DNA of 64,000 bases from Streptomyces sp. Tue6028 (GCF_002300165.1 NZ_MLCE01000009.1:62001-126000), one strand, 5' to 3'. Shown: positions 41,925 through 51,339, counted from the stretch's first letter. The notes: generated from the sequence alone by a model not told the origin. A program made the numbers and translations.

Positions 41925-42244
41925 CAGTGCGCGCCGCCGAGGTTCAGCAGGACGACCCCGCCGATGATCAGGGCGATGCCGGCGAGCTTGGCCGCGCCGA
42001 TCCCCTCCCCGAGGAACACCATGCCGATCGCGGCGATGACCGCGGTGCCGACACCCGCCCATATCGCGTAGGCCGTGCCGACCGAGACGGTCTTCAGAGT
42101 CTGGGCGAGCAGCGCGAACGCGACGACGTACCCGAGGAGGGTCACCAGCGACGGCCACAGCCTGCTGAAACCCTCGCTGTACTTCATGGCGGTGGTCGCG
42201 GCCACCTCCGCGGCGATGGCTCCGCCGAGCAGCACATATCCCAT
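41924..42244 (-). CDS. Small multidrug resistance (SMR/EmrE-type) exporter
   Basis: The 106-residue protein has four membrane segments and the essential glutamate of EmrE-type proteins in segment 1 (IAAEVAATTAMKYSEGFSRLWPS). WAGVGTAVIAAIGMVFLGE is typical of SMR segment 3-4. Such homodimers exchange protons for cationic drugs. The regulator gene follows in the same operon. A start 18 bp further upstream is possible but would run through the operator repeats. Confidence 0.92.
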   Translation of the reverse strand: MGYVLLGGAIAAEVAATTAMKYSEGFSRLWPSLVTLLGYVVAFALLAQTLKTVSVGTAYAIWAGVGTAVIAAIGMVFLGEGIGAAKLAGIALIIGGVVLLNLGGAH

Positions 42245-42280
42245 GCGTACGAGTGTACTCATCGATGCGTACGACCGTAC
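42244..42280. promoter_or_regulatory. Two operator-like repeats at the SMR-TetR start
   Basis: TGCGTACGAGTGTAC (42244-42258) and TGCGTACGACCGTAC (42266-42280) are direct repeats 22 bp apart, two helix turns. Each contains two GTAC palindromes four bases apart. The first overlaps the start codon of the SMR gene, so bound TetR would block transcription. Confidence 0.65.
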
Positions 42281-42393
42281 ACAAACTGCGCACCCCTCCC
42301 CCATGGGCACCGGGCGGCGCACCGGATATCGTTCGCGATCATCGCAGTGGGGGCGGAGTCGTCGGACTCCCGGAGCATGGGAGCGCAAGAAGA

Positions 42394-43473
42394 ATGTCGG
42401 ACACATCGGGGTGGGGACCAGCGGGGCCGTACGGAGGCCCTCCCGCGGGCTGGGGCTGGACGCCGCCGCCCCCGCCGCCCAAGCCGGGGGTCATACCCCT
42501 CGCCCCGCTCGGCGTGGACCATGTCTTCGGCGGTGCCTTCACGACGATGCGCCGCTACGCCAAGCCGCTGTTCGGGCTCGCGGCATTGGTCCAGCTCGCC
42601 CTGGCGGTGCTGATCGGCGGCGCGGCGGTCCTCGCGTACTTCTCGGTGAGTGACCGGCTCGACGTCCTGTACGACAGCGACCGGCGCCCGCGCTGGAGCG
42701 ACGTCCAGCCCGTCCTGGTCGCCTTCGGCAGCGTGTGGGCCTTCGCGATGATCGCCGTGCTGGTCGCGAGCGCCTTCGTGCAGGCGTCCTGTGTCGCCAC
42801 CCTGCACGACGCGGTCCTCGGCCGGCGGACCACCATCGGGCAGGTATGGCGGCGCACCTGGCCGCGCACGCTGTCCGTGCTCGGCGTGAACCTGCTCATG
42901 GGTCTGATCCTGCTGATCCCCATGCTGCTGTTCGCCGCGATGGTCGTCTCGCTCCTCGCGGCGGTGCTCGCCCGCAGCGACAGCCTGTTCGGGATCTTCT
43001 TCCTGCTCCTGCTGCTGGCCCTGCCGCTGACGGTCTGGCTCTGGGTGCTCCTCTCCTTCGCCCCTGCCGCCGCCGTGCTGGAGGCCGCCCGGCCGGTCGA
43101 GGCGCTGCGGCGGTCGGTGCGGCTGATGCGGGGCGCCTGGTGGCGCACGTTCGGGATCACGCTGCTCGGCGGACTGACCGTGCTGATCGTCTCGCTGGTG
43201 CTGCGCATCCCCACGGTGTTCACGACGCCGAGCCCCCAGCCCTACGACCCCTCGTCGCCGCAGCCCATGAGCATGTCGGACGCGTTCGCGCAGAGCCTGC
43301 CGCACCTGGGTCTGTCGTTCACGATCTCGACGGTCCTCAGCGTCGTCGGCCAGGTGTTCACGATGGTGTTCATGCCGCTGATCACCACCCTGCTCTACAT
43401 CGACCGGCGCATCCGCCGCGAAGGTCTCGCCGACGTCCTGCTGCGTGCGGCGGAGGCCAACCCGCGCGTCTGA
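42394..43473 (+). CDS. Polytopic membrane protein with proline-rich N-terminus
   Basis: The 359-residue protein opens with a Gly/Pro-rich cytoplasmic tail (about residues 1-40) and then has about six hydrophobic segments (for example 58-85, 110-140, 170-215). The arrangement resembles the membrane domains of glycerophosphodiester phosphodiesterase-like or DUF7847-type proteins in actinobacteria; the loop VLEAARPVEALRRSVRLMRGAWW is typical. Function unknown. It is a single gene. Confidence 0.8.
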   Translation: MSDTSGWGPAGPYGGPPAGWGWTPPPPPPKPGVIPLAPLGVDHVFGGAFTTMRRYAKPLFGLAALVQLALAVLIGGAAVLAYFSVSDRLDVLYDSDRRPRWSDVQPVLVAFGSVWAFAMIAVLVASAFVQASCVATLHDAVLGRRTTIGQVWRRTWPRTLSVLGVNLLMGLILLIPMLLFAAMVVSLLAAVLARSDSLFGIFFLLLLLALPLTVWLWVLLSFAPAAAVLEAARPVEALRRSVRLMRGAWWRTFGITLLGGLTVLIVSLVLRIPTVFTTPSPQPYDPSSPQPMSMSDAFAQSLPHLGLSFTISTVLSVVGQVFTMVFMPLITTLLYIDRRIRREGLADVLLRAAEANPRV

Positions 43474-43485
43474 GGGACTGCCGGG

Positions 43486-44499
43486 TCACGACGCCCTCCG
43501 CGCCGCCCCGGACAGGGCGGCCGGACTGCAGGCGACGGGACCCGGCTCCCGCACCCGCGCCACGCGGTCGAGCAGTCGCCGCTTGGCGTGGGCGGCGCGT
43601 CGCGAGAACTCCACGCGCCGGTAACGCAGCAACTCGGCGGGGTCGGGCCGGACGGCTCCGGCGAGCGGGTACCCCCGGGAGACGAGGCGGTCGCCCAGCA
43701 CGTCGTCGCACAGAGCGATCTGAGCGGGCGTCAGCCGGGTCGCCCAGCTGCCCGCGCGGGAGACGTCCAGCTTGCCGTGGGTGCGCCGGTGCCAGGTCTT
43801 GCGCGCGGGTACCGCCACCCCGGCCATCCGGTGCGGCTCGCTCATCACGGAGTGGTACTCCTCCCCCAGGAAGCCGCACACCTCCCGCAGCCGGCCCTCG
43901 GGATCGGCCACCAGGTCCTCGAAGCGCAGCTCGTGCCAGCTGCCGGGGCCGAGCGTCTCGGCGTGCCCGCGGGTGGCGTCCATGACCTGCGACCAGGTCG
44001 CCACGGCCTCGTGGAAGCCGCGGTGCCACCAGGGCATGCCGAGCAGCGAGGCGACGCAGTCCCGTCCGTCGCGGACGAGATGGACGAACTGCGCGTCGGG
44101 GAACAGCCGCAGCAGCTCGGCGACATGGAGGGCGTACGCGGGCCGTTTGTCGCCCCAGCGGGCCTTCCCGTGCTCCTCGGCGTACGCCTTCAGGGCGATG
44201 CCGAGTGCAGAGCCGAGCGTCGGGGGGCCGTCGGTGATGCGACGCGCGACCTGCCCGGCGTCCACGCCCAGTTCGTGGAACCGGGTCTGTCGGCACCCGG
44301 TGATCCACCGCGCGAGACCGGCCCGGTTCTCGCGTTCCCGGAGGTCGCCGAAGCCCAGCCGCCCCTCGTAGGCCGGCAGGACGAACCGCGTCTCGGGCGG
44401 CAGCGCGATCCGTGGATGCGCGTGCAGCATCAGCTGGAGAAGAGTGGTCCCGGAGCGGGGACAGCCGAGGACGAAGACGGGGCGCACGGATTCTGGCAC
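43486..44499 (-). CDS. Sulfotransferase family protein
   Basis: The 337-residue protein has the 5'-phosphosulfate loop near the N-terminus (VLGCPRSGTTLLQLMLHAHP), the 3'-phosphate site (LVRDGRDCVASLLG) and the typical LRFEDLVADPEGRLREVCGFLG. It transfers sulfate from PAPS to an unknown acceptor. No PAPS synthesis or secondary metabolite genes lie nearby. Confidence 0.88.
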   Translation of the reverse strand: MPESVRPVFVLGCPRSGTTLLQLMLHAHPRIALPPETRFVLPAYEGRLGFGDLRERENRAGLARWITGCRQTRFHELGVDAGQVARRITDGPPTLGSALGIALKAYAEEHGKARWGDKRPAYALHVAELLRLFPDAQFVHLVRDGRDCVASLLGMPWWHRGFHEAVATWSQVMDATRGHAETLGPGSWHELRFEDLVADPEGRLREVCGFLGEEYHSVMSEPHRMAGVAVPARKTWHRRTHGKLDVSRAGSWATRLTPAQIALCDDVLGDRLVSRGYPLAGAVRPDPAELLRYRRVEFSRRAAHAKRRLLDRVARVREPGPVACSPAALSGAARRAS

Positions 44500-44593
44500 G
44501 GCCCCACGCTGTCGCGCCCCGATGAGCCCGCCCTGGGAGGCCGCTGAGAAAGGCGTGTGAACCCCGGCCGCGCGGAGCGGGACGGGCGCGACA

Positions 44594-44633
44594 CGACGAC
44601 GGCCCCCGGCACGGTTGCCGGGGGCCGTCGTCG
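44594..44633 (-). terminator. Terminator of the suf operon
   Basis: A 17-bp perfect stem (44594-44610 with 44617-44633) and ACGGTT loop lies 26 bp after the last suf gene. Confidence 0.85.
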
Positions 44634-44659
44634 ACGCGCGCGTCGGACGCGGGGGTTGC

Positions 44660-44998
44660 TCAGACGTTGAAGCCGAGGGCGCGAAGTTGCTCGCGGCCGT
44701 CGTCCGTGATCTTGTCCGGGCCCCACGGCGGCATCCAGACCCAGTTGATGCGCAGTTCGTTGACGAGGCCGTCCGTGGCGGACTTGGCCTGGTCCTCGAT
44801 GACGTCGGTGAGCGGACAGGCCGCCGACGTCAGGGTCATGTCGATCGTCGCGATGTTCGCGTCGTCGATGTGGATGCCGTAGATCAGACCAAGGTTGACC
44901 ACGTCGATGCCCAGCTCGGGGTCGACGACGTCGTACAGCGCCTCGCGGAGCTCCTCCTCGGAGGCCGGCTTCGTCGTCAGGGTCTCGTTCTCGCTCAT
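44660..44998 (-). CDS. sufT: Metal-sulfur cluster assembly factor, SufT/MIP18 family
   Basis: The 112-residue DUF59 protein has the DPELGIDVVNLGLIYGI signature and the conserved cysteine in TSAACPLTDVIEDQ. It assists iron-sulfur cluster transfer to target proteins. It is the last gene of the suf operon and overlaps sufU by four bases. Confidence 0.9.
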   Translation of the reverse strand: MSENETLTTKPASEEELREALYDVVDPELGIDVVNLGLIYGIHIDDANIATIDMTLTSAACPLTDVIEDQAKSATDGLVNELRINWVWMPPWGPDKITDDGREQLRALGFNV

Positions 44999-45468
44999 GC
45001 CGTCTTCCTCGCAGCCTTGTCGGGCTCGTCACCCAGTGCCTGGGCCGTCGCGTCCTTCCACGCCATCCAGCTCAGCAGGGCGCACTTGACCCGGGCCGGG
45101 TACTTGGAGACACCGGCGAACGCGACCGCGTCCTCCAGCACCTCCTCCATCGCGTCGTCGGGCTCGACCCTGCCCTTGGACTGCATCAGTTCCAGGAAAG
45201 TCTCCTGGACCTTCTGCGCCTCGGACACGTCCTTGCCGACGAGCAGTTCGTTCAGTACGGAGGCCGAGGCCTGGCTGATCGAGCAGCCCTGGCCCTCGTA
45301 CGAGATGTCCTCGATCCGCTCGCCGTCGTACTTCACGCGCAGCGTGATCTCGTCGCCGCACGTCGGGTTGACGTGGTGCACCTCGGCATCGCCATCCCGC
45401 AAGCCCCGCCCGTGCGGGTGCTTGTAGTGGTCCAGGATGACTTCCTGGTACATCGAATCAAGCTTCAC
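44995..45468 (-). CDS. sufU: Sulfur transfer protein SufU
   Basis: The 157-residue IscU-fold protein has the three cysteine sites of zinc-bound SufU (NPTCGDEITL, GQGCSISQASAS, RVKCALLSW) and the additional insert typical of Gram-positive SufU. It accepts persulfide sulfur from SufS. It stands 15 bp after sufS. Confidence 0.93.
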   Translation of the reverse strand: MKLDSMYQEVILDHYKHPHGRGLRDGDAEVHHVNPTCGDEITLRVKYDGERIEDISYEGQGCSISQASASVLNELLVGKDVSEAQKVQETFLELMQSKGRVEPDDAMEEVLEDAVAFAGVSKYPARVKCALLSWMAWKDATAQALGDEPDKAARKTA

Positions 45469-45483
45469 GTTCCAGCCAGCCCC

Positions 45484-46740
45484 TCAGCCGAAGAAGTTCC
45501 GGACGTGCTCCAGGCCGTCGACCAGCGCGTCGATCTCGGCCGGCGTGGAGTACAGATAGAACGACGCTCGCGTGGTCGCAGGAATTCCGTACCGCAGGCA
45601 GACCGGACGTGCGCAGTGGTGCCCGACGCGGACGGCGATGCCCTGCTCGTCCAGGACCTGGCCCACGTCGTGCGGGTGGATGTCACCCAGCGTGAAGGAG
45701 ATCGCGGCACCGCGGTCCTCGGCCGTCGTCGGGCCGATGATCCGCAGGTCGGGGACCTCCGCGAGCCGCTTCACCGCGTACTCGGTGAGCGCGTGCTCGT
45801 GGGCGAGGATCTTGTCCATGCCGATCGATGACAGGTAGTCGATCGCCGCGCCGAGTCCGACCGCCTGCGCGATCGGGGGCGTGCCCGCCTCGAACTTGTG
45901 GGGCGCCGGCGCGTAGGTCGACGAGTGCATCGACACGGTCTCGATCATCTCGCCGCCGCCGAGGAACGGCGGCAGGTCCTCGAGGAGCTCCTGGCGGCCC
46001 CAGAGCACGCCGATGCCCGTGGGCCCGCACATCTTGTGACCGGTGAAGGCCACGAAGTCGGCCTGGAGTGCCTGGACATCGAGGGGCATGTGGGGTGCCG
46101 CCTGCGAGGCGTCGATCAGGACCAGGGCGCCGACCTCCTGGGCGCGGCGCACTATCGCCTCGACCGGGTTGACGGTGCCCAGGATGTTCGACACCAGCAC
46201 GAAGGAGACGATCTTCGTCTTCTCGGTGATGACCTCGTCGATGTTGGAGAGGTCGAGGCGGCCGTCGTCGGTGAGGCCGAACCACTTCAGCTTCGCGCCC
46301 GTGCGCTGCGACAGCAGCTGCCACGGCACGATGTTGGAGTGGTGCTCCATCTCCGTGATGACGATCTCGGTCTCGTGGTCGACCCGGTAGGGCTCGTCGG
46401 CCCAGCCGAGCATGTTGGCCACGAGGTTGAGCGACTCGGAGGCGTTCTTGGTGAAGATCACCTCGTCGCGGCTCGGCGCGTTGATGAACGCGGCGACCTT
46501 GTCGCGCGCGCCCTCGTACAGCGCCGTGGCCTCCTCGGCGAGCACATGCACACCGCGGTGGACGTTGGCGTTGTACCGCTCGTAGTACTCGGCGAGGGCG
46601 TCCAGCACCTGGCGCGGCTTCTGCGAGGTCGCCGCGTTGTCCAGGTACACGATCTTCCGGCCGTCGTGGACCTGACGGTCCAGGATGGGGAAGTCCTTGC
46701 GGATCGCCTCGGTGTCGAGGAGGCCCGGCAGCTGTGTCAC
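45484..46740 (-). CDS. sufS: Cysteine desulfurase SufS
   Basis: The 418-residue class II cysteine desulfurase has the PLP lysine in FTGHKMCGPTG (about residue 232) and the catalytic cysteine in HHCARPVCLRYG (about 370). EMEHHSNIVPW and MLYGRE-like regions match SufS. It supplies sulfane sulfur to SufU. The GTG start overlaps the sufC stop (GTGA). Confidence 0.95.
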   Translation of the reverse strand: MTQLPGLLDTEAIRKDFPILDRQVHDGRKIVYLDNAATSQKPRQVLDALAEYYERYNANVHRGVHVLAEEATALYEGARDKVAAFINAPSRDEVIFTKNASESLNLVANMLGWADEPYRVDHETEIVITEMEHHSNIVPWQLLSQRTGAKLKWFGLTDDGRLDLSNIDEVITEKTKIVSFVLVSNILGTVNPVEAIVRRAQEVGALVLIDASQAAPHMPLDVQALQADFVAFTGHKMCGPTGIGVLWGRQELLEDLPPFLGGGEMIETVSMHSSTYAPAPHKFEAGTPPIAQAVGLGAAIDYLSSIGMDKILAHEHALTEYAVKRLAEVPDLRIIGPTTAEDRGAAISFTLGDIHPHDVGQVLDEQGIAVRVGHHCARPVCLRYGIPATTRASFYLYSTPAEIDALVDGLEHVRNFFG

Positions 46741-47501
46741 GCGGATGCGCCACCCTTCGTGTACGCCTCGTAGCCCTCGTTCTCCAGCTTGTCGGCGAGC
46801 TCGGGGCCACCCGACTCGACGATCTTGCCGCCGGCGAACACGTGGACCTGATCGGGCTTGATGTAGCGCAGGATGCGCGTGTAGTGAGTGATCAGCAGGG
46901 TGCCGACCTCGCCGGTCTCGCGGACGCGGTTGACGCCCTCGGAGACGATGCGCAGGGCGTCGACGTCCAGGCCGGAGTCGGTCTCGTCGAGGATCGCGAT
47001 CTTCGGCTTGAGGAGCTCCAGCTGGAGGATCTCGTGCCGCTTCTTCTCACCGCCGGAGAAGCCCTCGTTCACGTTGCGCTCGGCGAAGGAGGGGTCCATG
47101 TTGAGGTGCTCCATGGCCTCCTTGACCTCCTTCACCCAGGTGCGCAGCTTGGGGGCCTCGCCGCGGATCGCGGTGGCGGAGGTGCGCAGGAAGTTGGAGA
47201 CGGAGACACCGGGGACCTCGACCGGGTACTGCATCGCCAGGAACACGCCGGCACGGGCGCGCTCGTCGACGGACATCTCCAGGACGTCCTCACCGTCGAG
47301 GGTGACGGTGCCGCTGGTGATCGTGTACTTCGGGTGGCCCGCGAGCGAGTAGGCGAGAGTCGACTTGCCGGAGCCGTTGGGGCCCATGATGGCGTGGGTC
47401 TCGCCCTGCTTCACGGTGAGGTCGACGCCCTTGAGGATCTCCTTCGTGGCGTTGTCGGCCTCGACGGTGACGTGCAGGTCGTGGATTTCAAGCGTTGCCA
47501 T
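46737..47501 (-). CDS. sufC: Fe-S cluster assembly ATPase SufC
   Basis: The 254-residue ABC-type ATPase has Walker A GPNGSGKST (residues 39-47), the variant signature FSGGEKKRHEI and Walker B IAILDETDSGLD, all as in SufC. It forms the SufBCD scaffold complex in the cytoplasm. It is followed by an overlapping sufS. Confidence 0.95.
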   Translation of the reverse strand: MATLEIHDLHVTVEADNATKEILKGVDLTVKQGETHAIMGPNGSGKSTLAYSLAGHPKYTITSGTVTLDGEDVLEMSVDERARAGVFLAMQYPVEVPGVSVSNFLRTSATAIRGEAPKLRTWVKEVKEAMEHLNMDPSFAERNVNEGFSGGEKKRHEILQLELLKPKIAILDETDSGLDVDALRIVSEGVNRVRETGEVGTLLITHYTRILRYIKPDQVHVFAGGKIVESGGPELADKLENEGYEAYTKGGASA

Positions 47502-47508
47502 GGGTTCC

Positions 47509-47832
47509 TCAGGACTCCTGGGTGAGGGAGACGAGCACGTCGTCCCCTTCGATCTTTACGGGGTATACGGGGACGGGGCGCGTCGCGGGAAGGCCGGACG
47601 GCTTGCCGGTGCGGAGGTCGAAGCTGGAGCCGTGCAGCCAGCACTCGATCTGACAGTCCTCCACCTCGCCCTCGGAGAGGGAGACGTTCGCGTGCGAGCA
47701 GATGTCGTGGATCGCGAACACCTCGCCCTCGGTGCGGACGACCGAGACCGGCGTGCCGTCGAGCTCCACCCGCTTCGGGGTGTCGTCCTCCAGCTCGCTC
47801 AGTCCACAGGCGCGTACGAAGGTGGTGGTCAT
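47509..47832 (-). CDS. Rieske-type [2Fe-2S] ferredoxin in the suf operon
   Basis: The 107-residue protein has the Rieske ligands Cys-X-His (DICSHANVSL) and Cys-X2-His (ECWLHGSSFD). It resembles the small ferredoxin components of dioxygenases, but its place between sufD and sufC is conserved in actinobacteria, and it probably donates electrons during cluster assembly. The ATG overlaps the sufD stop by one base. Confidence 0.92.
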   Translation of the reverse strand: MTTTFVRACGLSELEDDTPKRVELDGTPVSVVRTEGEVFAIHDICSHANVSLSEGEVEDCQIECWLHGSSFDLRTGKPSGLPATRPVPVYPVKIEGDDVLVSLTQES

Positions 47833-49013
47833 CAGACCGACGCCTCCAGCTCCTCGTCGATCTTCACGAGAAGGCGCTCTTCGATGTCGTCGACGCCGAT
47901 CTGCTGGACCAGTTCGGCGAAGAAGCCGCGGACGACCAGGCGGCGGGCCTCCTCGGCCGGGATGCCGCGGGCCATCAGGTAGAACAGCTGCTCGTCGTCG
48001 AAGCGGCCGGTGGCGGAGGCGTGACCCGCGCCGACGATCTCGCCGGTCTCGATCTCCAGGTTCGGCACGGAGTCGACCCGGGCGCCGTCGGTGAGGACGA
48101 GGTTGCGGTTCATCTCGTAGGTGTCGGTGCCCTCGGCCTTGGCCTCGATGAGGACGTCACCGATCCACACCGCGTGCGCGCCGTCGCCCTGGAGCGCGCC
48201 CTTGTAGGCGACGTTGGACTTGCAGTGCGGGGTGTTGTGGTCGACGAGGAGACGGTGCTCCTGGTGCTGGCCCGAGTCCGTGAAGTACAGGCCGAACAAC
48301 TCGGCCTCGCCGCCGGTGCCGGCGTAGGCGACGCGCGGGTGCAGCCGGACCACGTCACCGCCGAAGGTGACCACGAACGACTTGAAACCGGCGTCCCGGC
48401 CGATCAGCGCGTTGTGCTGGCCGACGTGGACGGCCTTGTCGTCCCAGTCCTGGACGGAGACCACGGTGAGCTTGGCGCCGTCGCCGAGGATGTAGTCGAC
48501 GTTGGCGGCGAGCACCGCGTCACCGGTGTGGTCGATGACCACGACAGCCTCGGCGAAGGCACCGAGCTCGATGACCTGGTGGCCGTAGGCGACGCCGCCT
48601 TCGCCGCGCACGGCGATGCGGATCGGCTCGGTGAGCACCGTCTCCTTGGGGACGGTGACGACACCGGCCTTCTCGAACGCCGAGTACGCCTGGGCGGCGA
48701 TGCGGTCCACGGGGGTGCCGGCCCTGCCCAGCCGCGCGTCGTCGCGGCCGACGGTCTCGACGACGACGCCCTCGGGCGCCTCGATGTCGACCTTCACGCC
48801 GTCGCCGGTCGCGACGGCGGTGCCGTCGTGCAGCCCGCGCAGCCGCTCCAGCGGCGTGAACCGCCATTCCTCCTCGCGGCCGTGGGGGACGGGGAAGTCC
48901 GCCACGTCGAAGGACGGGGGCGCGCTCATGCGCGTGGCGACGGTCGACTCGGCGGCCACCGCGATCTGGCCGGCGGTGGTGGACCCCACCGGGATGTTCT
49001 GAGCCTCAGCCAT
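47832..49013 (-). CDS. sufD: Fe-S cluster assembly protein SufD
   Basis: The 393-residue protein has the right-handed beta-helix and C-terminal helices of SufB/SufD. The C-terminal LVVRGFFAELVQQIGVDDIEERLL and HASATGRFDDEQLFYLMARGI segments are typical. It forms the scaffold with SufB and SufC. It lies 60 bp after sufB. Confidence 0.94.
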   Translation of the reverse strand: MAEAQNIPVGSTTAGQIAVAAESTVATRMSAPPSFDVADFPVPHGREEEWRFTPLERLRGLHDGTAVATGDGVKVDIEAPEGVVVETVGRDDARLGRAGTPVDRIAAQAYSAFEKAGVVTVPKETVLTEPIRIAVRGEGGVAYGHQVIELGAFAEAVVVIDHTGDAVLAANVDYILGDGAKLTVVSVQDWDDKAVHVGQHNALIGRDAGFKSFVVTFGGDVVRLHPRVAYAGTGGEAELFGLYFTDSGQHQEHRLLVDHNTPHCKSNVAYKGALQGDGAHAVWIGDVLIEAKAEGTDTYEMNRNLVLTDGARVDSVPNLEIETGEIVGAGHASATGRFDDEQLFYLMARGIPAEEARRLVVRGFFAELVQQIGVDDIEERLLVKIDEELEASV

Positions 49014-49073
49014 GGCTGTCGGTCTGCTCTCTTCCTACGTCAGAAATTGCTGGCTGCTGTCGAGGGGGCGGTC

Positions 49074-50495
49074 CTAGCCGACCGCGCCTTCCATCTGCAG
49101 CTCGATCAGCCGGTTGAGCTCGAGGGCGTACTCCATGGGCAGTTCCTTGGCGATCGGCTCGACGAAGCCGCGCACGATCATCGCCATCGCCTCGAACTCA
49201 GTCAGACCACGGCTCATCAGGTAGAAGAGCTGGTCCTCGGAGACCTTGGAGACGGTCGCCTCGTGGCCCATGGACACGTCGTCCTCACGGACGTCGACGT
49301 ACGGGTACGTGTCGGAGCGGGAGATGGTGTCGACGAGCAGCGCGTCGCACAGCACGTTCGACTTGGAGCCGGCCGCGCCCTCGCCGATCTCGACCAGACC
49401 GCGGTACGAGGTACGGCCGCCGCCGCGCGCCACCGACTTGGAGACGATGTTCGACGAGGTGTTCGGCGCCATGTGGACCATCTTGGAGCCGGCGTCCTGG
49501 TGCTGGCCCTCGCCCGCGAAGGCGATGGACAGGGTCTCGCCCTTGGCGTGCTCGCCCATCAGGTAGACGGCCGGGTACTTCATGGTGACCTTGGAGCCGA
49601 TGTTGCCGTCGATCCACTCCATGGTCGCGCCCTCGTACGCCACGGCGCGCTTGGTGACCAGGTTGTAGACGTTGTTCGACCAGTTCTGGATGGTCGTGTA
49701 GCGGCAGCGGGCGCCCTTCTTCACGATGATCTCGACCACCGCGGAGTGCAGGGAGTCCGACTTGTAGATCGGCGCCGTACAACCCTCGACGTAGTGGACG
49801 TAGGCGTCCTCGTCGACGATGATCAGCGTCCGCTCGAACTGGCCCATGTTCTCCGTGTTGATACGGAAGTAGGCCTGGAGCGGGATCTCGACGTGCACGC
49901 CCTTCGGCACGTAGATGAACGAGCCGCCCGACCACACGGCGGTGTTCAGCGAGGCGAACTTGTTGTCACCGACGGGGATGACGGTGCCGAAGTACTCCTT
50001 GAAGAGCTCCGGGTGCTCCTTCAGCGCCGTGTCGGTGTCCAGGAAGATGACGCCCTGCTCCTCCAGGTCCTCGCGGATCTGGTGGTAGACGACCTCGGAC
50101 TCGTACTGGGCCGCGACACCGGCGACGAGGCGCTGCTTCTCCGCCTCCGGGATGCCGAGCTTGTCGTACGTGTTCTTGATGTCCTCGGGCAGGTCCTCCC
50201 AGGACTCCGCCTGCTTCTCCGTGGAACGTACGAAGTACTTGATGTTGTCGAAGTCGATGCCCGACAGGTCCGAGCCCCAGTTGGGCATGGGCTTCTTGTC
50301 GAAGAGACGCAGGCCCTTGAGGCGGAGCTTGGTCATCCACTCCGGCTCGTTCTTCTTGGCCGAGATGTCCCGGACGACTTCCTCGCTCAGACCGCGCTTT
50401 GCAGAGGCGCCGGCCTCGTCGGAGTCGGCCCAGCCGTATTCGTACTTGCCCAGACCCTCGAGTTCGGGGTGGGCAGTCTCCGTGGGGAGAGTCAT
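49074..50495 (-). CDS. sufB: Fe-S cluster assembly protein SufB
   Basis: The 473-residue scaffold protein has [25 protein letters not shown]-like [18 protein letters not shown] and [22 protein letters not shown], diagnostic of SufB. The ATG at 50495 overlaps the sufR stop (ATGA), so expression is coupled to the regulator. The longer frame up to 50654 is not conserved. Confidence 0.95.
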   Translation of the reverse strand: MTLPTETAHPELEGLGKYEYGWADSDEAGASAKRGLSEEVVRDISAKKNEPEWMTKLRLKGLRLFDKKPMPNWGSDLSGIDFDNIKYFVRSTEKQAESWEDLPEDIKNTYDKLGIPEAEKQRLVAGVAAQYESEVVYHQIREDLEEQGVIFLDTDTALKEHPELFKEYFGTVIPVGDNKFASLNTAVWSGGSFIYVPKGVHVEIPLQAYFRINTENMGQFERTLIIVDEDAYVHYVEGCTAPIYKSDSLHSAVVEIIVKKGARCRYTTIQNWSNNVYNLVTKRAVAYEGATMEWIDGNIGSKVTMKYPAVYLMGEHAKGETLSIAFAGEGQHQDAGSKMVHMAPNTSSNIVSKSVARGGGRTSYRGLVEIGEGAAGSKSNVLCDALLVDTISRSDTYPYVDVREDDVSMGHEATVSKVSEDQLFYLMSRGLTEFEAMAMIVRGFVEPIAKELPMEYALELNRLIELQMEGAVG

Positions 50496-51220
50496 GCGGG
50501 GTTCCTCCCGGCCGTGCTTGCAGATGCGTTGTCGGTGTTCTTGGAAATCTTGGGGATGAACGTGGTGCACACCCCGTCGCCGTGGGCGATGGTCGCCAGC
50601 CGCTGGACGTGCGTGCCGAGCAACTGGGAGAAGAACTCGGTCTCCGCCTCGCACAGCTGCGGGAACTGCTCGGCGACGTGGGCGACGGGGCAGTGGTGCT
50701 GGCAGAGCTGCTCGCCCCGCTGGGGGTGCGGCGCGCTGCGCGCCGTAGCAGCGTACCCGTCGGCGCTCAAGGCCTTGGCCAGCGCTTCGGTGCGCTCCTC
50801 GGGGTCCGCGGCGTCGACGGCCTCGCGGTAGGCGCGGGCCTGCGCGGCGATCCGGGCGCGGGCGAAGGAGAGGATCGCCTCGTCTCCACCCTCGCGGGCC
50901 GCGATCCAGCTCAGCGCGTCGGCGGCGAGCTTGTCGTAGGACTGGTCGAAGGCGTCCCGGCCGCAGTCGGTCAGGGCGAACACCTTCGCGGGACGGCCGC
51001 GGGTACGCGCTCCGTAGACCCGCTGCTCGCGCGCGACCACGACGTCGTCGGCGACGAGTGCGTCGAGGTGGCGGCGCACGGCGGCCTGGGTGAGCTCCAG
51101 CCGCCCGGCGAGCTCGGCCACGGTCGACGGGCCGTGATCCAGGATGGACCGCGCGACCCGGTTGCGTGTGGGCAACCCGGCCGCGAGATCCTCTCGCGGA
51201 GCCTCGCCAACGTTTTTCAC
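50492..51220 (-). CDS. sufR: Iron-sulfur-sensing regulator SufR
   Basis: The 242-residue protein has an N-terminal winged helix ([37 protein letters not shown]) and, in its C-terminal third, the cysteine cluster [18 protein letters not shown] that binds an Fe-S cluster in SufR proteins. It represses the suf operon when clusters are sufficient. The GTG at 51220 is chosen because a promoter (TTGTCA-N18-AACAAT) places the transcript start exactly on it. Confidence 0.92.
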   Translation of the reverse strand: MKNVGEAPREDLAAGLPTRNRVARSILDHGPSTVAELAGRLELTQAAVRRHLDALVADDVVVAREQRVYGARTRGRPAKVFALTDCGRDAFDQSYDKLAADALSWIAAREGGDEAILSFARARIAAQARAYREAVDAADPEERTEALAKALSADGYAATARSAPHPQRGEQLCQHHCPVAHVAEQFPQLCEAETEFFSQLLGTHVQRLATIAHGDGVCTTFIPKISKNTDNASASTAGRNPA

Positions 51221-51256
51221 AACGCCATTGTTGCGTAATTCCTCAGGGCCTGACAA
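51220..51256 (-). promoter_or_regulatory. suf operon promoter with SufR operator; leaderless start
   Basis: On the minus strand TTGTCA (51256-51251) and AACAAT (51232-51227) are 18 bp apart, and six bases later comes the GTG of sufR. CAAC-N6-GTTG (51220-51233) is an inverted repeat that covers the -10 and start site, as expected for autorepression. Confidence 0.7.
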
Positions 51257-51291
51257 GCCGCACCCCGACGGGCCGACGGTGCCGTGCATCA

Positions 51292-51307
51292 CTTAGGTAT
51301 ACCTAAG
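51292..51307. promoter_or_regulatory. Perfect 16-bp palindrome, DtxR/iron-box-like
   Basis: CTTAGGTATACCTAAG is fully self-complementary. The TTAGG...CCTAA halves are those of DtxR/IdeR/DmdR iron boxes, but the centre is five bases shorter than the classical 19-bp site. It overlaps a -10-like TAAGAT (51304-51309) for the aac-like gene and lies about 70 bp from the suf start. Confidence 0.6.
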
Positions 51308-51327
51308 ATGACCTGCGGAAACGATCT

Positions 51328-51339
51328 TTGATCGATCAA
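51328..51339. promoter_or_regulatory. Second palindrome upstream of the aac-like gene
   Basis: TTGATCGATCAA is a perfect 12-bp palindrome 43 bp before the ATG at 51382, downstream of the TAAGAT element. Possible operator of unknown regulator. Confidence 0.4.

Noticed and set aside
48021-50831. 936-codon open frame on the plus strand
   Set aside because: It lies antisense to sufD and sufB, both unmistakable, and its product is a repetitive Val/Asp/Leu/Arg shadow.
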